Part shown: piece by piece, positions 7,711-11,000 of the stretch
How the letters are laid out: every line of letters begins with the position of its first letter
How positions within the stretch are numbered: position 1 is the stretch's first letter
Assembly (NCBI GenBank): GCA_021821225.1
Contig: JAKACR010000068.1
Coordinates: forward strand, 1-11,000
Direction of reading: 5' to 3'
DNA length: 11,000 nt
Source: Bacillota bacterium
Lineage (GTDB): Bacteria > Bacillota > Bacilli > Alicyclobacillales > SLC66
Notes under the pieces: generated by a model
What the model saw: only the letters and a program-made list of their open reading frames with translations
The model's database searches: none
What the model was told of the DNA's origin: nothing
Position numbers and translations under genes: made by a program

Positions 7711-8696
7711 GACGATATCCCTCCTGTGCGCACGCGCGGATCCAGTTTGACGAGCAGCATGTCCACGATGAAGTTGACGATCAGGACAGACAGCGCGATG
7801 ATCAGAAACGTGCCCTGGATCAGCGGATAGTCTTCACTCGACACGGCGCTCGTGAGTTGGTAACCGATTCCTGGATAGGAGAAAACCGACTCCACCAGGA
7901 TCGAACCGTTCACGATGCCGCCGAGCGCGATGGCAAACGAGGTCACCTGGGGCAGAATGGCGTTGCGGGCGGCGTAGGAGAACATCAGGCGGCCCGCCGA
8001 AACACCCTTTGCCTCGGCAAATACGATGTAGTCCTCGCCGAGCGTATTGATCATGTTGTTGCGCATCCCGATCATCCAGCCGCTGAGCGAACTTAAAAAG
8101 ATGGTCAAGCCGGGCAGCACTGCGTGGTACAGAACGCTCACGATCACGGGCGGCGTGAAGCCGAGCGTGAGGCTGTTCGAGAAGGCGTGGCTCATTGGAA
8201 ACCAACTGAGCGTGAATCCGAAGATGAAAAGCAGCATGAAACCGACCCAGAAGGCGGGGGATGATTGCAGGAACATGAAGGTCGTCGGCAGGATGGAGTC
8301 AAGGATGCCGCGCCGTCGCCATGCGATGAGGATGCCGAGGCTCGTTCCCACGAAGACCGAGAGGAGGGTGGAGGCGCCGACAAGTCCGACCGTCCAGGGC
8401 AGGCTGTTTGCGATCACCTCTGTCACCGGCACGGGATAGTACAGGAACGACAACCCGAGATGCCATGTGAGGATACCGATCAGATAATGCCAGTACTGCA
8501 GGATGAGCGGCTGATGATTGAACCCGAACTCGGCCTCCAGCGCCTTCAGCGCCATCGGTGTCATCCGGCCCTGAAACTTCGCGAACATGACCTCCGCCGG
8601 ATTGCCCGGCATCATGCGCGGCAAGACAAAGTTGATGGTGATGGCAGCCCAGATGGACAAGATCAGGAAGCCCACGCGCTGCAGTACGTATCTCAT
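7707..8696 (-). CDS. ABC transporter permease, DppB/OppB-like
   Basis: A 329-residue permease beginning MRYVLQRVGFLIL, the typical start of DppB/OppB/GsiC-type subunits, with the first membrane helix at about residues 9-29 and the family extracytoplasmic segment RMMPGNPAEVM at 27-37. The EAA coupling loop is at about 222-250 (YIVFAEAKGVSAGRLMFSYA). The end, LVKLDPRVR, is also standard for the family. The start at 8696 has GGGG about 9 nt upstream. It follows the binding-protein gene after 118 bp containing a strong stem-loop, and its stop overlaps the next permease by 4 bp. Function: half of the membrane channel of the importer. Confidence 0.95.
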   Translation of the reverse strand: MRYVLQRVGFLILSIWAAITINFVLPRMMPGNPAEVMFAKFQGRMTPMALKALEAEFGFNHQPLILQYWHYLIGILTWHLGLSFLYYPVPVTEVIANSLPWTVGLVGASTLLSVFVGTSLGILIAWRRRGILDSILPTTFMFLQSSPAFWVGFMLLFIFGFTLSWFPMSHAFSNSLTLGFTPPVIVSVLYHAVLPGLTIFLSSLSGWMIGMRNNMINTLGEDYIVFAEAKGVSAGRLMFSYAARNAILPQVTSFAIALGGIVNGSILVESVFSYPGIGYQLTSAVSSEDYPLIQGTFLIIALSVLIVNFIVDMLLVKLDPRVRTGGISS

Positions 8697-8743
8697 CGAG
8701 CCGATCCCCTTTCCCGAAAGACGTGGTCATTCTTCAATAATCC

Positions 8744-8767
8744 GAGGGGGGCGGTCGCCCGCCCCTC
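8744..8767 (-). promoter_or_regulatory. Intercistronic GC-rich stem-loop between binding protein and permeases
   Basis: In the 118-bp gap after the binding-protein stop, GAGGGGGGC (8744-8752) can pair with GCCC (8757-8760) and CCCTC (8763-8767) around a GGTC loop with a 2-nt bulge. No T-run follows in the transcript direction, so it is unlikely to be a full terminator. Such hairpins after binding-protein genes commonly stabilise the upstream mRNA or cause partial termination, giving more binding protein than permease. That role is inference. Confidence 0.55.
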
Positions 8768-8814
8768 TCCGGCGAAAACTTCAATCGAACAATCCAACCA
8801 GGCTGCACCAGGGC

Positions 8815-10497
8815 TCAATTGGCGGCGTGCAGGTGCATCAGGACAATCGCGGTCGCAGGACCGGCAAATGTCGCGGGATTGACGTACGGATCCTGCGGCG
8901 TCGGCCAGCCTGCCACATGCTGCGTGTTGTACTCGTACCAGTTGGCACCGTAGACGAGCGGAATCGTCGGCAGTTGCTTGACCATCGCGTTTTCCAGCAC
9001 ATACAGGTCCCGCTTCTGCTGAGCCACGTTCGTCGTCAGGGCGAATTTGTTCAACGCGTTTGTGGTCGCGGGATTGCTCCACTGTTCGATGTTCCAGCCG
9101 CCGTTTGGAGCGAGCATCTGCTGGAAGGTGTAGTACGGCGTCGGACCTGTGCCCACCCAGGAAACGGCGAGCTGGAATTTATGCGTCTTGAGATTGGCGT
9201 AGTACGTTCCGTACTGCTCTTCTTGCACCTGGACATTGATGCCGACCTGTTTGAGTTCGTTTGCGATCAACTGACAGTCCATATCCCAGTCAGTCCAGCC
9301 CGTGACGACCTGGATCGTGAAACTGAGCGGCTTGCCAGAGGGCGACTGGAAGATGCCCTGCGCGTTTTTCTTGAAGCCGGCCTTCTCCAGGATCTTCACC
9401 GCCGCCGCCGGATTGTAGTTGTACTTGGTGTTCTTGAGCGCCGGATCCAGCCAGTTTGCGTCGTTCGGCAGGATCAGGCCCGCCGGGTTGGCCGGCGGCT
9501 CGTAGCCGTATTCGCCTTCTTTGTAGATGATCTGCCGGTTGATAGCCATGCTGATCGCCTGGCGGACGGCCAGATTGCCAAGCAGGGGATCTTTCAGGTT
9601 CGGGTACAGCGTCGTGATTCCGGTCGGCGGGAACCAGTACTTGTTATACGGACTCTTGGATGCATATACCTTCTGGATGCCCGGGATGAACGAGCCGCCC
9701 CAGTCGATCTGACCCTTGGCCAGCGCAAGATCGGCACTGGTGTTGCCGGTGTAAGAAGTGATCTCAAGTGTCTTCACTTTCGGATTCCCAAGGTAATAAT
9801 ACGGATTCGCCTTCATGTAATACACCTGGGGATTGAAGGAACTGAGCTCATAGGGTCCGGTGCCCACGGGATGCGTCACCGTCACCGTCGTCGGATTGCC
9901 CAGTTTCGCCCAGATGTGCTGCGGCACGATATAGACGCCGAGCACGTAGGTGATGTAAGGAACGTCGACGTGCTTGAACTGGAACACCACTTGGTCCGGA
10001 CCGTGCGCCGTGACGGACGACAGTTGCGTCCAGACGCCGTTGAGATCGAGCGCGGGATACTTTTTCAGCAGATCGTAGGTGAAGACGACGTCGGCCGACG
10101 AAAACGGTTTGCCGTCCGACCATTTCACGTTCTTGCGCAGATTGACCGTCAACGTCTTGTTGCCGTTGCTCCACTTGTAGCTCTGGCCCAGAAAGCCGAA
10201 CGTGTGGCCGCTGATGTTGTCGAAGTAGAACAGGGGCTGATAAATTATGCCGTATGTCCCCAGATCGGCAGAACCTTGGAACGGACTGAAGTTGTCCTGA
10301 ATATTTCCGGACACCGAACCACCGATGACCAACGGCTTCGTGTAGATCCCGCTCGTGCGTTTTGGCGCGCTCGTGCGCTTCGCCGTGTTCGCCGGTTGGG
10401 ACGGATGGGCCGCGGTGAGCGCGACTCCTCCCGAGACAGCCACCAGAGCGGCGGACGCCGCGATCATGCCAATCGATTTTGCACTGAATTTCTTCAT
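8815..10497 (-). CDS. ABC transporter substrate-binding protein, family 5 (SBP_bac_5)
   Basis: A 560-residue extracytoplasmic binding protein that delivers substrate to the permeases. The N-terminus has two lysines, then a hydrophobic core (about residues 9-29) and a Pro/Thr/Lys-rich linker to about residue 50. There is no cysteine near a cleavage site (the only one is Cys408), so no lipobox. Family 5 features are KWSDGKPFSSADVVFTYDLL (125-144), HPVGTGPYEL (209-218) and VRQAISMAINRQII (311-324). The mature protein is rich in Tyr, Trp and Asn. This class binds peptides, nickel chelates or oligosaccharides; LacI control favours oligosaccharide, but sequence alone cannot settle it. ATG at 10497 has AAAAGGGGG with about 11 nt spacing. 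It is the first gene of the operon. Confidence 0.93.
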   Translation of the reverse strand: MKKFSAKSIGMIAASAALVAVSGGVALTAAHPSQPANTAKRTSAPKRTSGIYTKPLVIGGSVSGNIQDNFSPFQGSADLGTYGIIYQPLFYFDNISGHTFGFLGQSYKWSNGNKTLTVNLRKNVKWSDGKPFSSADVVFTYDLLKKYPALDLNGVWTQLSSVTAHGPDQVVFQFKHVDVPYITYVLGVYIVPQHIWAKLGNPTTVTVTHPVGTGPYELSSFNPQVYYMKANPYYYLGNPKVKTLEITSYTGNTSADLALAKGQIDWGGSFIPGIQKVYASKSPYNKYWFPPTGITTLYPNLKDPLLGNLAVRQAISMAINRQIIYKEGEYGYEPPANPAGLILPNDANWLDPALKNTKYNYNPAAAVKILEKAGFKKNAQGIFQSPSGKPLSFTIQVVTGWTDWDMDCQLIANELKQVGINVQVQEEQYGTYYANLKTHKFQLAVSWVGTGPTPYYTFQQMLAPNGGWNIEQWSNPATTNALNKFALTTNVAQQKRDLYVLENAMVKQLPTIPLVYGANWYEYNTQHVAGWPTPQDPYVNPATFAGPATAIVLMHLHAAN

Positions 10498-10620
10498 GCT
10501 ACTTGGATCCCCCTTTTATTCCTTCCTGTAATTTCTTCCGCCAAATTCTTTCGCGCCTTTCGACCGAACCACGCACGGATAAGACCAACTATGCGGGTAT
10601 CCAGTCTGCAATCGAATGCC

Positions 10621-10651
10621 GAAAACAGTTCCGAACAAGAAAACGATTCCG
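10621..10651. repeat. Two-copy 13-bp direct repeat in the leader
   Basis: GAAAACAGTTCCG at 10621-10633 and GAAAACGATTCCG at 10639-10651 match at 11 of 13 positions, offset by 18 bp. The shared GAAAAC half resembles the half-sites at the promoter, but the centres are not clean palindromes. They may be weak accessory repressor sites or chance. Confidence 0.35.
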
Positions 10652-10744
10652 GGAAAAACAAAGTCCCTCTTTTTGCCGAATTCTGCTCCAGCAAAGTGTT
10701 GCTCAACGAAAATCGGCTGTTTTTGGTCTTGGCAGCGCGCGGGC

Positions 10745-10799
10745 GGGGCAAATCCAAATCCCGCACGGGCAGACAGCGCTTTCCGAAAGCGTTTGCCCC
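10745..10799 (-). promoter_or_regulatory. Palindrome cluster in the leader: putative operator and RNA fold
   Basis: The perfect palindrome CGCTTTC-C-GAAAGCG lies at 10777-10791 and carries two CG-centred AAAGCG elements typical of LacI-family targets. It abuts, without a gap, an outer perfect 8-bp inverted repeat: GGGGCAAA (10745-10752) with TTTGCCCC (10792-10799). A third small hairpin CCCGCACGGG (10760-10769) lies inside. As RNA this would form a compact junction about 30-85 nt from the predicted transcript start. The pairing is visible; whether it works as DNA operator, RNA element or both is inference. Confidence 0.5.
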
Positions 10800-10836
10800 C
10801 AGCGCGCATTCTCCCCTCATCCCTCCTCCATCTATC

Positions 10837-10865
10837 AATCTAAAAGAAAACGCTTGTGTTGTCAA
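10837..10865 (-). promoter_or_regulatory. Sigma-A type promoter of the importer operon
   Basis: On the minus strand a perfect -35 TTGACA (10865-10860) is followed, after exactly 17 bp, by the -10 TAGATT (10842-10837, four of six to TATAAT). The predicted start of transcription is near 10830. It is the best promoter-like match in the window and faces the binding-protein gene. Confidence 0.75.
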
Positions 10866-10875
10866 TAACGTTTTC
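10846..10875. promoter_or_regulatory. Two LacI/CcpA-like operator motifs at the promoter
   Basis: GAAAACGCTTGT (10846-10857) lies in the spacer between -35 and -10, and AATAACGTTTTC (10864-10875) overlaps the upstream edge of the -35. Each is centred on CG flanked by AA and TT, the usual form of LacI-family operators, and their outer halves GAAAACG and CGTTTTC are exact inverted repeats. Binding here would block RNA polymerase. The operon's own LacI protein is the natural candidate, but a global regulator such as CcpA could also use the upstream site, which resembles a catabolite-response element. Confidence 0.6.
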
Positions 10876-11000
10876 GGTGTTAATTTTGCTTTCTCTGTGT
10901 CGTTCGACAGCCGCATTTTCCGGCTTGTACTTTTTTTACCGAAACGGAACCGGACAATCCGGTTCTCCGTCAACCACCCGGGAAGACATTTCGGGTCCAC
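10866..11000. other. Upstream non-coding end of window with one hairpin
   Basis: I see no gene between the promoter and the window edge. A perfect 8-bp stem with a 3-nt loop, GAACCGGA-CAA-TCCGGTTC, lies at 10947-10965. An A/T run sits at 10931-10937, but it precedes the hairpin on the plus strand and reads as A's after it on the minus strand, so it does not make a standard intrinsic terminator in either direction. It could still mark the end of a neighbouring unit outside the window. Confidence 0.4.

Larger units (their letters stand above)
10498..10830 (-). promoter_or_regulatory. Long 5' leader of the importer operon
   Basis: About 330 nt lie between the predicted transcription start (near 10830) and the binding-protein ATG. 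The leader contains a folded palindrome cluster near its 5' end (10745-10799), a 13-bp imperfect direct repeat (10621-10633 and 10639-10651) and a small AGCAA/TTGCT hairpin near 10690-10705. A 108-codon open frame runs from ATG 10820 to a TGA that overlaps the binding-protein ATG as ATGA; its protein resembles nothing I know and I do not call it a gene. No known riboswitch is recognised. Confidence 0.5.

Noticed and set aside
10947..10965. Perfect hairpin considered as an intrinsic terminator
   Set aside because: The neighbouring T/A run is on the wrong side of the stem for termination in either direction.
10494..11000. A 168-codon minus-strand frame open to the window edge upstream of the binding protein
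   Set aside because: It runs through the promoter and operators, and has no recognisable domain. Only the inner ATG at 10820 is worth testing, and it is listed as a finding.
1..11000. CRISPR arrays, tRNA or rRNA genes, integrases or transposases
   Set aside because: I saw no regularly spaced repeats, no cloverleaf or rRNA sequence and no recombinase motifs on either strand.

Overview
The window is about 11 kb, moderately GC-rich, and every gene I can support is on the minus strand, so the region reads from high to low coordinates. Strong AGGAGG-type ribosome binding sites, a TTGACA-17-TAGATT promoter, a LacI-family regulator and a MoxR-DUF58-transglutaminase cluster point to a Gram-positive Bacillota bacterium. 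Something near the Alicyclobacillus-type bacilli is my best guess, but that placement is inference from composition and gene style, not from a marker gene.

Region A (about 10866 down to 3705) is a complete ABC importer operon of the peptide/nickel/oligosaccharide (Dpp/Opp) class. In transcription order it has a promoter with LacI-type CG-centred palindromes, a leader of about 330 nt with a nested palindromic fold, a solute-binding protein (10497-8815), an intercistronic stem-loop, two permeases (8696-7707 and 7710-6763), two ATPases (6788-5805 and 5803-4811) and a LacI-type repressor (4784-3705). Genes after the binding protein overlap or nearly touch, so they are translationally coupled. The LacI regulator at the end and the LacI-like sites at the promoter suggest a locally controlled, possibly self-regulated uptake system. 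LacI control suggests an oligosaccharide substrate rather than a peptide, but no sugar enzyme is present to prove it.

Region B (3619-2762) is a predicted secreted SGNH/GDSL-type hydrolase, 85 bp below the LacI gene and in the same direction. It could act outside the cell on the imported substrate, but this is inferred only from position. Its block V has Asn where the catalytic Asp is usual.

Region C (2761-2397) has no gene. It holds a 206-bp palindromic, MITE-like element (2413-2618) with 23-bp imperfect terminal inverted repeats and two long internal hairpins, next to a second foldable inverted-repeat cluster (2622-2699).

Region D (2396-1) is the conserved MoxR AAA+ ATPase, DUF58 protein and membrane transglutaminase-like trio. 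The last gene has only its first 41 codons in the window (124-1). The trio usually acts on envelope-associated targets and is unrelated in function to the importer.

Nothing here is a clear new defence or mobile system. The best leads are the palindromic element abutting moxR, the structured and operator-bearing leader of the importer, the binding protein without a lipobox, and the importer/LacI/SGNH grouping.
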